Positions 46,611-59,605 are shown, counted from the first letter of the stretch. The stretch is DNA of 64,000 nucleotides from Siniperca chuatsi (GCF_020085105.1 NC_058046.1:11445675-11509674); one strand, 5' to 3'. Translations and numbers: made by a program. The notes: generated by a model not told the origin, from the sequence alone.

Positions 46611-48004
46611 AAAGGAAAAACAATTTTCAGTGCATTTATGAATTACATTTAATGTTGTTATTGCTCCATCCACAGAAAAGCCACTCAAACCCAAGACTTT
46701 GCTGATGATTCCTCCAGTGCATATTCTGCTGTTTAGTGGCAAATGTGATTGAGTTTCATTTCAGGAAATTCTTTCCATGCTGTATTTTCATTCAGGCAGG
46801 GGCATTGCTCTGCCTTGAAACTTTAAGACAGGCCTGCCCCAAGTGTGCATTGAAAAGAGTCTTTATCTGCCACTCACTCAAAATCAATACCATAAATGAC
46901 ACATTGCCAGAAACACTTAGAGTTTATATTACTCAAAAAACAAACAAAAAACAATCAGCAATTTGAATGGGGTGTGTATCCACCTGCTGGATTGACAAAA
47001 TATGAGCCTTTTCGTGTGTAACACATAACTTTTTCCTTTCTTATTTTAACAATTAAACCACTGTGATTTTAAATCTGATGACACATATACACACAATAGT
47101 TCCATATAGACTGTAATTTTAAAATACCATTTTTTCCTGGAGCAATATCACCAATAAACACACCTTGACATAAATCACTCCTTTGGCTGTTTTGTTTTTG
47201 CTCCTGGAGGAGTGGAGCTCTTAATGAATCTAGTGCTTGGCAGTGTTCACAGTCACAGGCTTTAATAACAGCAACATCAGATGACAGAGTGTTCTGACTT
47301 GCACCTCTAAATACCCTGTAGTAATGTAATAAATCCAACACAAGAATTTACCTGGGCGACATTCGTGCAAAATTATATTGAAAAGTGTCCAAGAGTCCAA
47401 AAAGGTCAGGCTGACAACAGGACATACCATATGATGTGAAGCAGCAGTGTGAGACAAACCGTGGACTATACGGTACATATCACTCCACGAAAGTCTAAAA
47501 CTGTGATCGTCTGTGACCAAAAGTCTACTAGTGTGGCGTGTGGTGAAGGAAATTATACTGACGAGGGTGACATGCATGAAATAAATTACACTAACTTGAT
47601 GGAGGGAAAAATTGGAATTGGGGGTTGTGTAAACTAAGCTGCTGTCTGTGCTGTTGACTCACTGCTGAGCGAGCAGCTGGTGAGCCGTCAATGTGACGTG
47701 AACAGGGCAGGAACAAGAACATACTGCCATCACAGCTTCTGCCCTGAAAATGGTAATTACTTAGTAAAGTGGACAGAGCTAGACAAAAGTTAGATATTTT
47801 TTTACATTTTTGTTTATATATTTGTCATGTCGTATTTATTTCAGATGGCTAAAAATAGAAATCTTTGAGTTTAGTGAAACTTGAAGGAATTTAATTTGTA
47901 GGGTATTTATTTGAGAGTTGCATTCTCCTGTAGATCAAAATGTTATGTCAGAGACCCCTCTATATAATTCTAGAGGAAGTGAATGTTTCCAATCTTTTGT
48001 TTTT
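46611..48004. other. Intergenic, no gene seen
   Basis: AT-rich between repeat copies. No supported gene or RNA gene. Confidence 0.5.
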
Positions 48005-48679
48005 CAAGGGAATAATTCAACCTTTTGAGAAATACACTTATTCACTTTCTGGAGGAGAGTTAGATGATATAGGCTACCACTCTCATGTCTGTGCAGTAAA
48101 TATAAGGCTACAACCAGCAGTGGGTTAGCTTAAGGCTTAGCTTAGCGCAAAGACTGGAAACAGGGGAAAGCAGCTAGCCTGGATCTATGTGAAAAGGTAA
48201 CAAGATCTGTCAACCAGCACGTCTTTCAAATTCACTGTATTCATATGTTATATCTTGTATGTCTAATCCATACAAAAATCCAAGTGTAAAAAGAACAATT
48301 TGATGTTTTACAGAGGGTTATGTGCCAGACTATTTTTTGGCCCGGACCCCCTGGAGTCTCCACTGGTTGCCTGGCACATAGCCCTCCATAAAATAATGAG
48401 TCGTCATCTTTACTCTTTTTGTGTGTGGATTAAACAAACACGATATAACACATTCATTAGTGAGCTTTAGAGGTCCTGGTGGCTGGATTTTGTTACCTTT
48501 GGAGAAAGTCAGAATTGCTGTTTCCCCCTGGTTCCAGTCTTTATACTAAACCAAGCTAACCAGCTGCTAGCGCTAGCTTTATATTTACCGTACTATGATG
48601 GGAGTGGTATCAATCTTCTCTCTTTACTCTACAAAAAGAAAATAAGATTATTCCCCATGATGTCCAACTATTCCTTTAA
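48005..48679. mobile_element. MITE-like element, family C (copy 4)
   Basis: Near full length. Left end AAGGGAATAATTCAACCTTT, right end TGTCCAACTATTCCTTTAA. Inner blocks TTAGCTTAGCGCAAAGACTG on the left and CAGTCTTTATACTAAACCAA on the right are in opposite orientation, as in the intronic copy of lgi3. Confidence 0.85.
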
Positions 48680-49630
48680 GACTTTTGGCAAAAATGTGTC
48701 AAAAATAAATGTAGCAAATATTGGCACAAAATATTTGCATTCAGCAGTTTTCAGCTCAAAAATATTAGTTTCAACTTTCATATGTCTGCAAATTGCAGGT
48801 GAGACAGACAAAAAGAGAAAATGGGACCACAGATGATACACAGCACTGAGGGTAATAGAGAGGCACTGTGTTTGTGCACATTCCTGGAAGCCACAGCTCC
48901 TGTTGGCAGGTTGTCCTCCTGTGCCTGTTAGCTCTCCCAGCTCCACGTGTTTATGTCTTGGGTTTCAATCCTTCCCCCTCCCTCTCCAAATATTTCCTAA
49001 TGCCACTGAAGAATGTTCGAATGTTGTTGAAGTAGTGAAGCGGTCATATCCAATGAGCAGGATCGTTGTTTTTTCTTTCAGCTGATACTTTATGAAGAGG
49101 CTGTACTCAGCCAAACATCCCTCTCCTCCTAATCCCACTGACAATGACCAAATGTTTGAGTGAGGATTCATTATCTTTGTCTTGATCCGACACACACACA
49201 CTGCACACGACAAATGTAAGGCTGTACAGTAGCATAAATGTAAATAAATGCCATGATTTATTTCTATAACTCACTAAGAAATATTTGCTTCTGGATTAAC
49301 TTGAATGACTTCTTTGTTGAGTTGAAGAATGTTGGCTAAAAATAAAGCTGTGTAGTAATGGAGGGTTTCTGTGGCCCCGTTGGTTCTCCTGCCGGTGGGC
49401 TCAGAGTGGGTCTGACTCTCTAATTCAGCCCACATATATTGCTGCGTTTTCCATTCATAAATAAACAGAAACCACACAGTCTGGCCACAACGTGACAGGG
49501 AAGGTGTAAACTACACAACCGCAATGTAGGGACCAAGCCTCACAGAGTTCTGGTATGCCACTGAAGCTAGATGAAGACTTACCGACAGCTGAAGTTACAG
49601 CCAATAGTGTGAAATCCCGGTGGGGAATGT
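48680..49630. other. Intergenic, no gene seen
   Basis: No supported gene. Lies between two copies of the family C element. Confidence 0.5.
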
Positions 49631-49634
49631 GTTG

Positions 49635-50152
49635 CTTTCTTGCCGAGAGTTAGACGTGAAGATTAATTCCACTCTCATGTCTCTGTGTTAGGTATGGTGC
49701 TGAAGCCAGGAGGCAAATAGCTTAGCTTAGCATAAAGACTGGAAGCATGGGAAACAGCTAGCTGTTCGAAGTATGAAGTCCTGAAGTCACCGTTAGGTTT
49801 CCAGTAACCAGCCGAGACTTCAGGGAATACAAAAGTTACCAGCACAAAACAACACATAAAACCTTAATTCGTCATTTTTACATTTCTACCTTTGTACGGA
49901 TTAAACAAATGAGATAAAATGTGTTAATTAGTAAGTTTTAGAGGTGTTGGCAGGTGTATTTTTGGACTTTCGAGTGAGCCAGGAAAGCTGTTTTCCCCTG
50001 CCTCCAGTTGTTATGCTAAGTTAAGCTAATCATCTCCTGGCTCTAGCTTCATATTTAGGAAACAGACATGAGAGTGATATCAGTCCTCTCATCTTAACTC
50101 TCAGCAAGAAGGCAAATAAGTTTATTTCCCAAAATGTCAAACTATTGCTTTA
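49635..50152. mobile_element. MITE-like element, family C (copy 5)
   Basis: Left part CTTGCCGAGAGTTAGA and AGCTTAGCATAAAGACTGGA; right part TTATTTCCCAAAATGTCAAA followed by CTATTGCTTTA. The outermost left end is lost. Confidence 0.8.
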
Positions 50153-50194
50153 CTGTCTACTCACTGGTTACCTTTAACCTTTAACTGTACTCAA

Positions 50195-50335
50195 TCATCT
50201 AGGTTAAAAATGAAGCTGCAACCAGGAAAGGGTTAGTTTGGCGTAGCAAAAAGACTGAAAGCAGGGAAAACAGCTAGTCTGGCTCAGTCTAAAGGTAACT
50301 CAGGCTACCTCTAAGAGACCTTCAGAGGCAGTGAC
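50195..50335. mobile_element. MITE-like element, family C (copy 6, fragment)
   Basis: Only the inner left portion is present (GGGTTAGTTTGGCGTAGCAA, AAGACTGAAAGCAGGGAAAA, CAGCTAGTCTGGCTC), directly after copy 5. It could be a broken insertion or a local duplication. Confidence 0.65.
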
Positions 50336-52555
50336 AGACATGACATGTGTCCAAAAAACAAAATAAATAAATAATTAAAATAAGCCAAAGATAGTACTTA
50401 ATAAGAACTGAAAGCCTCAAGTTTGGCTATAAAGCATACAACCCTGTCTGGAACATTTACCTACTCCTTTGTCTTCTTTGTATTGGTTTGTCAGAGTCTT
50501 TCGAGCTGTAGCACATATGTGCTTTTAAAACTTTAAAACAAGGCTTCAATTTCTGGAACAAATCCAATGTATGCTACTTTCTAGCCTTGCATTGGCATTG
50601 CAGTAAAGGCCTATATGGTATTTGAAAATAATATTTTTAAATCAAATTTAAAAAGTAATTCCTAAATGTGTTACCTTATATAACCTCAGAGTTACATTTT
50701 AATACCTCAGGAACATAGACAAATACATGCTGAAATTGAATTTGTAACATTCCTTAAAAGTAATCTAATGACAATAGCTTCTAAATTTAATAATCATTAT
50801 TAAGTTGTACTTTTCCACAGGCAAGTAGTGCTAGATTTCAAATATTTGAAATATGGTGGATTTCTGGAAGTCTCTGCATATGAGAGGCTTTATTTAAAAG
50901 ACTCAGCAGATAGCTTCTCTTCAGACCCGTTTCCCTCTTTCCCATAGTAAGTATGTCTCCTCTGAACCACCAGGGGCAGGGAGGACACATCTGCTGCAGC
51001 CGTGCAGACGCATTGCTGATGATTACTGCAGGTAAACTCATTTATTACTGTACTGAAAATGATTAGCTGCGGCAGCCAACAGGGACAACAATATTTCATT
51101 ATTCATATGAAATATGAATCATCTCGTTTCAACATTTTTGATAAACATGGCATAAATGCTTCAACAGGACACCATATTTAAGGTTTTGTGGAAGTACACA
51201 AACTATGAATTTGAGGGTGATGTGATTTGTGTGCACAGCTGGCACTTTTAGTATATTTAGATCTATATATTTGGCAAATTTCTCATTGCAGTGAACAGAT
51301 CTAGGATTGAAGGGTGCCTGCTCTGGACTGTTTCAGGTGCCGCCAACATCCCGGAGTTGAATATTTACCTTTCACTCTAAAACTGGGGAAAGGGAAGCCA
51401 ATATCCAACACCAACCTGTGTATTCAGCAGCTGTTTGCTCAGGTGAACAAGCCCTTATTGAGGATTTTTCCTGCTTATTCAGGGGTTTAGTAGTAACATT
51501 ATAGAACTATCATCCTTTAAAAGCTGTGATTCAGAGTTAACAGCTCACACATATAGACCCTGCAATGAAAATTACGCTCACCATGTGTTGTTGAGGTGGG
51601 ACATTTTTTATTGCTCTAGCTTTTAGTCTCTATTTGACCCCTAATGAGCATGCAAAGTGGACTGTTGATCAGTTGTATAAAAATGTGCGCCCCATGTATC
51701 CTTTGTTGATGCAACATAATGATCTGTATTTTTGAAATTAAAGCTCCTTAATCAACTAGCAGTTATAAACTCTTTTAATGAACCACTTTACAGGAGTTTC
51801 TCTTTACAAGTTTCCCTCAATGAGAAGAAATGTTGAGACTGGTCTATACGTCCAAGCACTGGAAAAAATCCCACAGAAAATAAAGGAATGTTTATGGGAA
51901 CAAGTAAATTCATAACAGGCAAGCTGTCAGAGACATTTTCCACTCTAAACATGAGCCACACAGGAAAGTGCAAATGAGCAACAAAACAGCTGTTAAAGTT
52001 TACAGGCCTGCAGCAGTTTATTCATTCATTAAAAGAGCAAAACTTTGAAGAAGTTGTTTACTTGAGGTCATACATGACAGTCCATGCTGTGAGAATAAGA
52101 CAGACATGGGGGAGAGACAGTGGGACAGCCACCTTTTCATTCTTGAGATCACAAATGTTCAGACACTGTGAGTAAACTTGTAAAAACATTTACACACTGA
52201 GGTAAAGTTGTTTAATTCCCAACAAACTAGTGCCAATCAAGACACTGGCATATAGTCTTAGACTTACCAAGGAGTGACTTATATGTCCTCCCATTTTGGC
52301 TCTGTAAGTACAGACGAAGAATTTTGTCTCTAATTCAGAGACGTGTGCTCATTTGCCAAAGAAAAATAAGGCCCACATTGAAATAATCTGAATTCAATAC
52401 CTATCATATCTGTGCCACCAGCAGATCAAAGTTTTCCTTTATCTACATGCTGGATTGGCACATAATTCCAGACAATTCCAGACATTCATGATCCCCAGAA
52501 GATGAAACCTATACTGACTTTGGTAATTCCCTGTGTTTTCCTCTTGTGCCTCCAG
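50336..52555. other. Intergenic, no gene seen
   Basis: AT-rich, with no supported gene, RNA gene or complete repeat recognised. Confidence 0.5.
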
Positions 52556-52559
52556 GCAA

Positions 52560-52955
52560 CCACATTTGTTCTTTTGAGTCAAATGTCTCAACAGCTACTG
52601 GATAGATTGCCATGTAATCTGGTTCCAACAATCAAGTGCTCCTTAGGATGAATTGTACTTTTCATCTAGTGCCATATTCAAGTTTGTCCAATGCTTTATG
52701 ATTAATGATTATCATTACTTGCAGTTACTGCAGGTATTTGGCCATATACCTGCAGTAACTGCAAGTAATGACATTCCCATCAGCCTCAGCAGTAGGCCTT
52801 CTTTGTGTTTAGTGTTAATTAGCTAATATATAAAAAATATAAAATATTATACCTGCTAAACATCAGCATGTTAGCCTAGTCATTGTGAGCATGTTAGTAT
52901 GCCAAAATACAGCCTCACAGAGCTGCTAGCATGGCTGTTGACTCTTAGTCTTGTG
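52560..52955 (+). repeat. Old interspersed repeat, family A, copy 2
   Basis: Diverged from the copy at 6795-7225, in the same orientation. It carries an extra perfect inverted repeat at 52713-52770 that copy 1 lacks, and has an AT-rich expansion near 52830-52850. Confidence 0.7.
52713..52770. repeat. Perfect inverted repeat (25-base arms, 8-base loop)
   Basis: Left arm 52713-52737 (begins CATTACTTGCAGTTACTG), loop TTGGCCAT, right arm 52746-52770, exactly complementary. The right arm aligns with the family A copy at 6.8 kb (ATACCTGCAAATCTAATGAC there); the left arm does not, so it looks copied from the right arm. Confidence 0.9.
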
Positions 52956-54530
52956 TAATAATTGCCCCATTTGGGAAGAAGTTTTTTAAAATGTGGCCCT
53001 TACCTCAAAGCAAGTTAGTAGTACTTGTTTCTTCTTTTAGTACTTGTTTTTTCTTTTTAGTAAACTTGTATTTCATTGCCATAATTAGTTTTCCTTCACT
53101 CTTTCTCTGGCAGGGACAAAATAGAAGTGAATAAGCGGTAAGCTTTCCATCTCTTATTAGCTGTAATAGAAGCCTCCTGCTCTGACAAATGTTCTGCATC
53201 TGTGAATGCACAGACCTTTGACATAAAATAACACCCTGCTCCTTCCAGACATGCCTAAGTATACACTCACAAAACCACACAGGCTTTGGCATCGGCTTGT
53301 CTGCATTCATCTGAGTTGTTAGATTGCTGAGTCACAGAAAGCTATAGGCACTGAACTATAAAGAGCTATAGCTGAGAACATAAAGGCTGTAAAATATATT
53401 GCCTCTGCGGTCTTGGCTTTGTTGCAGGCGAGAGTCCTTGTTCTGAGTCAGACACACAGGACAGCAGTTCCCGCAGACTGCACCAAGTGCAACACCAACA
53501 AATTACAAAATGTACATACTTTACTCATTTGGCATACTCTGTCGTGTATTTCATAAGTACATCTATCAGCCTATAGTATCTAAACTTGTAGTGTATGGCA
53601 TCAGTCTTTGTGTAATTTGCACCCATGGCTAAGGCACAAAAGACAGAAAACCCTGGTTACAGAGCATTTTTTGTGCGTAAAAAGTGGTTTAAATTCAAGT
53701 TTGGAAGGTGACGCCATTCCAGCTCTTCTCTGCTTTTCCTCCCTCTGTATGTTTGTACAGGTGCACGTGTGATGTATGTGTTGCAGCCACTGTGTGACTG
53801 AGCACTGACCCACTTCCACCGTTTGGCACGCTGGTACTGTCCTGAAGAAAGAACCTGAGGCTGAGCAACAAACAGCCCTCTGTCACTGGGAAGAAGCCAT
53901 ACTTAGTTTTAATGGCTCACAACTCGCTTTGGGCTCTTTGATTAACTGAATTTCAGAATTATTCATAGATTTCTGAAGTCACTGTTCCACATGTATATTT
54001 ACAGTATGTATATACATGTCCATATGAAACATATGTACCATTTGAAATGTGCACACATGCACACAAATGTCAGAAATGTCTGTACTATAAGCGTCCTATA
54101 GCACTACTGCTATTATGATTAACACATTGGCTCTGCTGCTGACCCACCACCACCTTTAACCAAGCATTTTACAGCAAGAAGTTTGTCAAAACACAGCCAG
54201 AGTAATGGGTGGCAGAAACATGGCATGGCAACCATCAGGGTGATAGGGCCTGATGGGAAAAGGAAAGTGGGGCGCATAGTCTGGCAGGAGCATAATTAAA
54301 ACTGAATTTTGGGGTTAGCTTACATTAATTCCTGTGCCAATTCAAGCATATTAAAAGCTGGAGCGTCAACAGGCGAGCGTGTCCCCATGTGGTACCCTCA
54401 CTGACTCTCATTCTTCAGAGCGGCGCTCCCCTGCCATGTCTCTTTGCTGTTCCACACTTGACTGTTGCGACTGGAGTCAACCAACATCAAGGAGGCTTTT
54501 TGAAACAAAAACATTATCATTCACATATTA
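52956..54530. other. Intergenic, no gene seen
   Basis: No supported gene or RNA gene recognised. Confidence 0.5.
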
Positions 54531-54662
54531 ATATGTCAACACGGCAAGTAGGATAGAGATGTGGATTTTTATTGGCAAGATGTACAGGAGAGAACAGACC
54601 TCCTGCTTTGAAGGATACACTAAATCTCGTGCCCACTGGATCCTTGTCTCTTTCACATAGGT
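54531..54662 (-). other. Candidate terminal exon of unknown transcript
   Basis: On the minus strand a very pyrimidine-rich acceptor (CTCCTCTTCTCTCCTCTACAG) precedes 54662. The following sequence is open in at least two frames for about 45 codons and contains AATAAA. No domain recognised. Possibly the end of the same transcript as 56083-56119. Confidence 0.2.
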
Positions 54663-54668
54663 CTGTAG

Positions 54669-56082
54669 AGGAGAGAAGAGGAGAAAAACTCATTTAGAAT
54701 CTTGCCCATTTTATTTGCAGCTTTAATATGTTTGGTTCAAAATTATATAATAAACTTTTGACTCCCTAGTATTATTGTACTATAATGGGTTAATTTCCCT
54801 GTACCAAAACAGGCCACTAGGTGTCTCCTGTCACTGCTTACAAACAAACTCAGTTTCAGGCTTTAGCTCTGCATTCATACAGAAATGCATGATGAGCTCT
54901 ACTACAGTACCCAGTATTGTAAGTAGCAGACTTACATTACCATCACTGCATGCCAAACATTGCACCACACGGCCAAAGACAGCAGATATGCCTCCACATG
55001 CGGCTAATATATTTTAGTGGAAGAGGTGGGGAATGGATATGACAGATGTGGTGAATCATGTAGTCAACTCTGAAAGGTTGTCATCACCATAATAAAACAA
55101 ATTCCTTGACAAGTGTGTGTCACAGTGAAATAGGCATTCTGTGTCCCATAAAGAGGAGTGGAAGTTGTATAAATAAGCATAGAAACAAAAAAGCGAAAGG
55201 CCCTGTATTCATCCTTTTCTGACTTTATAAGCCTTGGGCCACAAAGAGCCACTTCTGGCAACAAAAAGTTCACAGACTGACACAGCTGATGTTGGCTGTC
55301 ATGTCCGAACAATAAGTACAAAACAAACAAAAACATAAAAGCAGATATAAAGATATATAAGTGAATCGAGTTCAGTTGGCCGGTCCAGCCCATCAGTCCA
55401 CCTCCCTGCCATCTCCTCTCTCCCCAGCTTGGCCCTCTCCCTCACACACCACTCCCTCTCCTGGGAGTGGTGTGTGAATCTACCTCCCTGCCAGCTTCCT
55501 GTACAGCAGCTCTCAGACCTCTGTACTGCATCTTAATGGTCTAAATTACAGCACTGCATTTGATGGCTGCCTGGCAGAGAGGGGGTTCCCACACCTGAGA
55601 GCTGACAGGGCTGCGAGGCTGATTGCTGCTGGCAGAGGTTAGACAGCCGCTGCTGGACAGGGAACAGTCATTTCAGCCATAGCTGTAGAGCTATTCTGTT
55701 CACGGTCACAACCGCTGCTGTCACCCCCTCTCTGCTTTCTGGGAGGAGGTCAAGCATTTTGGGTGTGCGCCTGTTTTCACAGTGCTGAAAAGGAATATTC
55801 TGACAAGTGACAGTTGAGCGTCAGAGAATTTTTGGTGGGGCATTAGGTCTCAGGTTTACTCCCTTTGACCTCAAACTGCAGGCGGATGGGAAAGCAGGCA
55901 CAGTTCCACATCAGGGACTAAACGGACAACTTTGCCAAGTGGCTGTGACACTGGGCGGTGGCGAAGGGTGAGGCTGCAGTACATCAAATTTAGCAGTAAA
56001 ATCTAAATACATGTCAACATAAAAATAAAGTCTCCTTTAAATAAAGCTTGAAACAACCCAGCTCCTTTTTTTTTTGACTTAC
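54669..56082. other. Region without a gene, with a perfect hairpin
   Basis: No supported gene. Contains a perfect 15-base inverted repeat with a 6-base loop at 55442-55477 (TCACACACCACTCCC, TCTCCT, complement). Confidence 0.5.
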
Positions 56083-56119
56083 CGCAGACATTGCATTTCG
56101 TGGGACATGAGTCAACAGA
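56083..56119 (-). other. Candidate 37-base exon, cysteine-rich in one frame
   Basis: On the minus strand, an acceptor CCTCCCAG and donor GCG|GTAAGTC flank 37 bases. One frame reads SVDSCPTKCNVC. The cysteine spacing is suggestive, but no family is recognised. Spliced to 54662 this frame stays open for a further 45 or so codons. Confidence 0.25.
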
Positions 56120-57228
56120 CTGGGAGGTCAGTGGTGGGAGGGAAAATGAATGAGTGACACTCTTCCCTCCTTTAACAGCCAATGCATTTTTCTTGCTTGC
56201 AAAGTTTCTCTTCACAGAACCTGTCCAACAGCTGGGATGGAACGCTGTCACTCGTCCATAAGTACATCTTGACAGCCAGACACCCCTCATCTCAGCTGAT
56301 CCTTTGACAGACCCTGACTGTGCATTTGTATGAGTTGAAGAAAGCTCTGAAAATACTGGTAACCAAATTCCTGATCTGCATGCGGTTTATCAGTGCAGCA
56401 ACCAAAACCACTACTAGCTTTGCATCAGAAGGAGGTCTGGCCTGTGTTCACTGGAGCATGGGCAAGCCCATCCAAAAGAGGCTCAGGCAAATTGGTGTCA
56501 GCTGTTGAGATCCTCACAGATTTGAGGTGCACCTCCAAGAACTGATTTTGATCTGTTTTTTGTTTTAACGTTTCTTGGGATTAAGTAGTTTTGCTTCAGT
56601 TTGATAAGAATGTATTCACTATTGTTTTGTTTTTTTGCACTACATTTTTGTTGTTGGAAGTATGTGAGCAGGGTAAAGGGGTTGCTGGAGGCTGCTGGAG
56701 TGCAGATTTTGTGTCTGGGGCTAGGAGCAGGACTCCTTCCTGTCTCTCACAGGATGTGGGGTATCCTGTCTGGCAGCAGCAAAGAGGGGAGCCCGGCTTC
56801 AAAGGCCGGAGGAAGTGGTCAGGGGATGGAGAGAGGTAGGCAGGACAGGGGGAGGAGGCAAACAAGGCCGAAGACTGAGCCCTGCAGCGCTGAATGGCCT
56901 CTTAAGTTCTCTTTCTTGAATTCAGTACATTTCAACATGAACTCAATAAGCACACAGTCTTAACTTTATAAAAAGCTGGAAGAAATAAGAGAGCAATTTT
57001 TAATTTTGGACAGAGATATTGTGCTTTTGTTTCAATACATTTAAAGGAGACAGAAGTCAGAACCATACTCTGACATTTCAGATATTTATTAAAGAGGATA
57101 CTCATAAAGTACAATACTCTATTCAATGTTGTTAATAGCTCATACGCAGAGTTCAGTTTCTTTCCTACAGACCCTTGTTCTATTTACAAGTGAGGGGGCT
57201 CTCTGAAAGACATTTGCAAATCTTGACT

Positions 57229-57331
57229 TCAAAAATATGTGCAGTTGGCACTGGGAGACACATCTTCTTCCACTGGCATCTGAGTCATGCCATAGGCAGT
57301 GGCAAATGTGTCAAGAGGCATGTGGGCTGCA
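57229..57331 (-). other. Candidate terminal exon, unrecognised
   Basis: On the minus strand a good acceptor (CATGTTTGTCTGCAG) precedes the segment, and one frame reads HMPLDTFATAYGMTQMPVEE and on to a TGA at 57231-57229. No family recognised. Could be chance. Confidence 0.2.
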
Positions 57332-58095
57332 GACAAACATGCACACAGCAAACAAATGGGAGACAAACAAGTGTCAAAGAATAGATAATAGAAGGATAAA
57401 AGGAGGGATAAAGCAGGGAACAAGGGAGGGAGAGAGATTCCTTAATTACACACGTAACAGTAAATATGGGGCTTTTAAACTCATTACATTCTCCTGTAAT
57501 TTTATGCTTGTCTTGCAGGCTGACTCGCAGGAGATCAAAGGCTAACACTGAGAGAAGCAGAGTAGGAATCAAGTAATTATCACTTAAAAGATGAAGCATC
57601 TTTGCTTGCCTTCGCTGTAAACCCTTTTCCTCTCCACATGTGTTTGACATTAGCTGCTCTGTGCCCCACATTGGTAAAGACATTCTAAGACCACTAAGAA
57701 GGCCTGACGAAAAGGAGGCCCGAGGCACAAGGAAGCCTATTTATAGACCTGGGTCACAACAAGCTGCCACTAATTAGTCAGGTTCATCATGGAGCGGGAA
57801 ATGTAGTGAAACATAGGAAAAGAGAAACGCTGACTGTAAAGGAGTCAAACTGGGCTGTTGGAAAAATGGGTTTAATGTTTAAAGGCACAAAAGCTGAGAC
57901 TGTGTCATTGCAAATCAAAATATGTCATTTATTTACCTATTTATTTATTATTCTCAATATGTAGTTAATTGATCAAATTACCTGCTTTACAATCTTCAGT
58001 ATTTCAAAATAGTAAACATAGAAATAAATGTGAGAAACACAGTCAGTTGTGAGAAACTGCAAGGCTAATTCTGACTGAAAGATTTAGGTAGCAAC
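57332..58095. other. Intergenic, no gene seen
   Basis: AT-rich, with no supported gene. The minus-strand open stretch 57728-57285 has no domain. Confidence 0.5.
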
Positions 58096-58099
58096 AGAA

Positions 58100-58492
58100 A
58101 TCACCTGTTAAAACAAGACTGACATAACCTTATAAAGTTGATATAGCACACATCTAGCAGACCTATAGCAACATTAGCATTCAGTTGGAGACATTTTTCT
58201 GGCCACTTGATTAATGTAAGTCCAATATTCAATCCAGTATTCCTGAGGTAAATATTTATAGTTATTCATATATTATAGTTTGGTGCTGGGCAGGTACGCT
58301 ATGAGACATGTGAGAGTGAACCAAAACAGTAAAGTTGTGGAAAGACGCTAAAACACAATAGAGCTAGGAAGAACTGCAGAGTCTGGTGATAATTCTCTGT
58401 TGTTTATTCACTACGAGTGACAGTGTTCACATACAACTCGTCATGTGATCCCTTATTAGTATAAAAATATTTATTATAGCTGCTTTAAAAAA
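58100..58492 (-). repeat. Interspersed repeat, family B, copy 2 (reverse orientation)
   Basis: Reverse-complement match to 11608-12215. Matching blocks include TCTGGCCACTTGATTAATGT, TGAGAGTGAACCAAAACAGT-like sequence, CACTACGAGTGACAGTG and the TAGCTGCTTTAA end. Shorter than copy 1. Confidence 0.65.
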
Positions 58493-58696
58493 CTGTTAAT
58501 TGCCTTACCTGCTTGGTTACATAACCCCTTGTTTCCAAATTTGTGTTCCAGCAACATCCGAAAAGACATCTTGATAAAGGATATCTTCATTTTATCAGAT
58601 TTTAGAAGATATTTTGGCAGTTTGGATGCATCATTTTGCAGTCTACATTTTAGTCCCACAGTCTAAACAAAAATATGAACAATCTGGTCATATAAC

Positions 58697-59040
58697 TTAA
58701 AAGGGAACTCCACCGATTTTACACATCACAGTCTGTTTACAGGGAGTACTACTGTGAAAAAAGTTGTATGAAGCCCTTTGTGGCTCCAGAAGGAGCTGTG
58801 TGAAGTCTGATAAACTGCCTCGAGTGATGTCACTTGAGTCAGCGTCGTTTGAAGCCTACAAGTTTGAAAATGAAAAATAATCTGGGGGTGTGCAGATAGA
58901 AAGAAGTAAGCTTACCAGTCCTCTATAGCCCACTCCTTATCTCTGATTGAGGTTAGCAGCTCAAGGCTATGTTAGCAGCTAATAGCAGACAATGTTAAAG
59001 GAGTGCAAAGCTAAAACTGTGAAGAATCCTTTTAAAGGTT
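58697..59040. mobile_element. MITE-like element, probable family D relative
   Basis: Starts TTAAAAGGGAACTCCACCGA then TTTTACACATCA, similar to the left end of the family D element at 14377. A complementary-type end, CCTTTTAA, lies near 59030-59037. No coding capacity. The boundaries are approximate. Confidence 0.5.
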
Positions 59041-59104
59041 CATACAGTGAAAGGATTATTGCTCTCTGGCAAACTATCCTGGCTGCATAAACTATAATTT
59101 AATG

Positions 59105-59190
59105 ATATTTGATTAGAAAATGTTTAAAGCAGGTGTGAATGTGACTGTCCAGAGTATCTTACCCTTTGCCCAGTGCATGCTGGGAATTCA
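59105..59190. repeat. Fragment of a widespread fish repeat
   Basis: The stretch GACTGTCCAGAGTATCTTAC, then CCTTTGCCCAGTGCATGCTG, resembles the common vertebrate interspersed motif with a CCAGGGTGTACCCC...CGCCC...AGCTGGGA pattern. Only a short, decayed piece is present. Confidence 0.45.
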
Positions 59191-59544
59191 TTGGCATCTT
59201 CAGTAGTCTGCATTTGCACTGCAGTCAAACCTTTAAGCATAAATATATGAAAATACATTGGGCAGTAAACTCGACTGAGCCAGAAAAATAATAATATACG
59301 TCCATTCATGTACAGTTCCAAAATCCACTAATGTTGCATGTGGTGTGGTGCGACTGAAATACTTGGCTGAATTCTTATTTGGTCTGTGGCTCTGAGATGT
59401 GGGAGTTACTATTCACAAGAGCAGAAATGTTGGAATAACAAAAAGCTCCTAATGCCAGAACCTCCTCATAGATCCTGCCAGGGTGTCAACATGCCCCTAA
59501 AGAATGTGCTGAGCTTCACTCTGGCCAAGGGTCAGCCGAGTATA

Positions 59545-59605
59545 TGCGTGTGTATGTGTGTGTGTTCACATGTGTGCAATATTCATGTGCATGTGTGTGT
59601 GTGGA
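59545..59605. repeat. Imperfect (TG)n microsatellite
   Basis: GTGTATGTGTGTGTG-type repeat with interruptions. Confidence 0.7.

Noticed and set aside
50966-50982. CTCF-like CCACCAGGGGCAGGG
   Set aside because: One G short of the core spacing; poor match.
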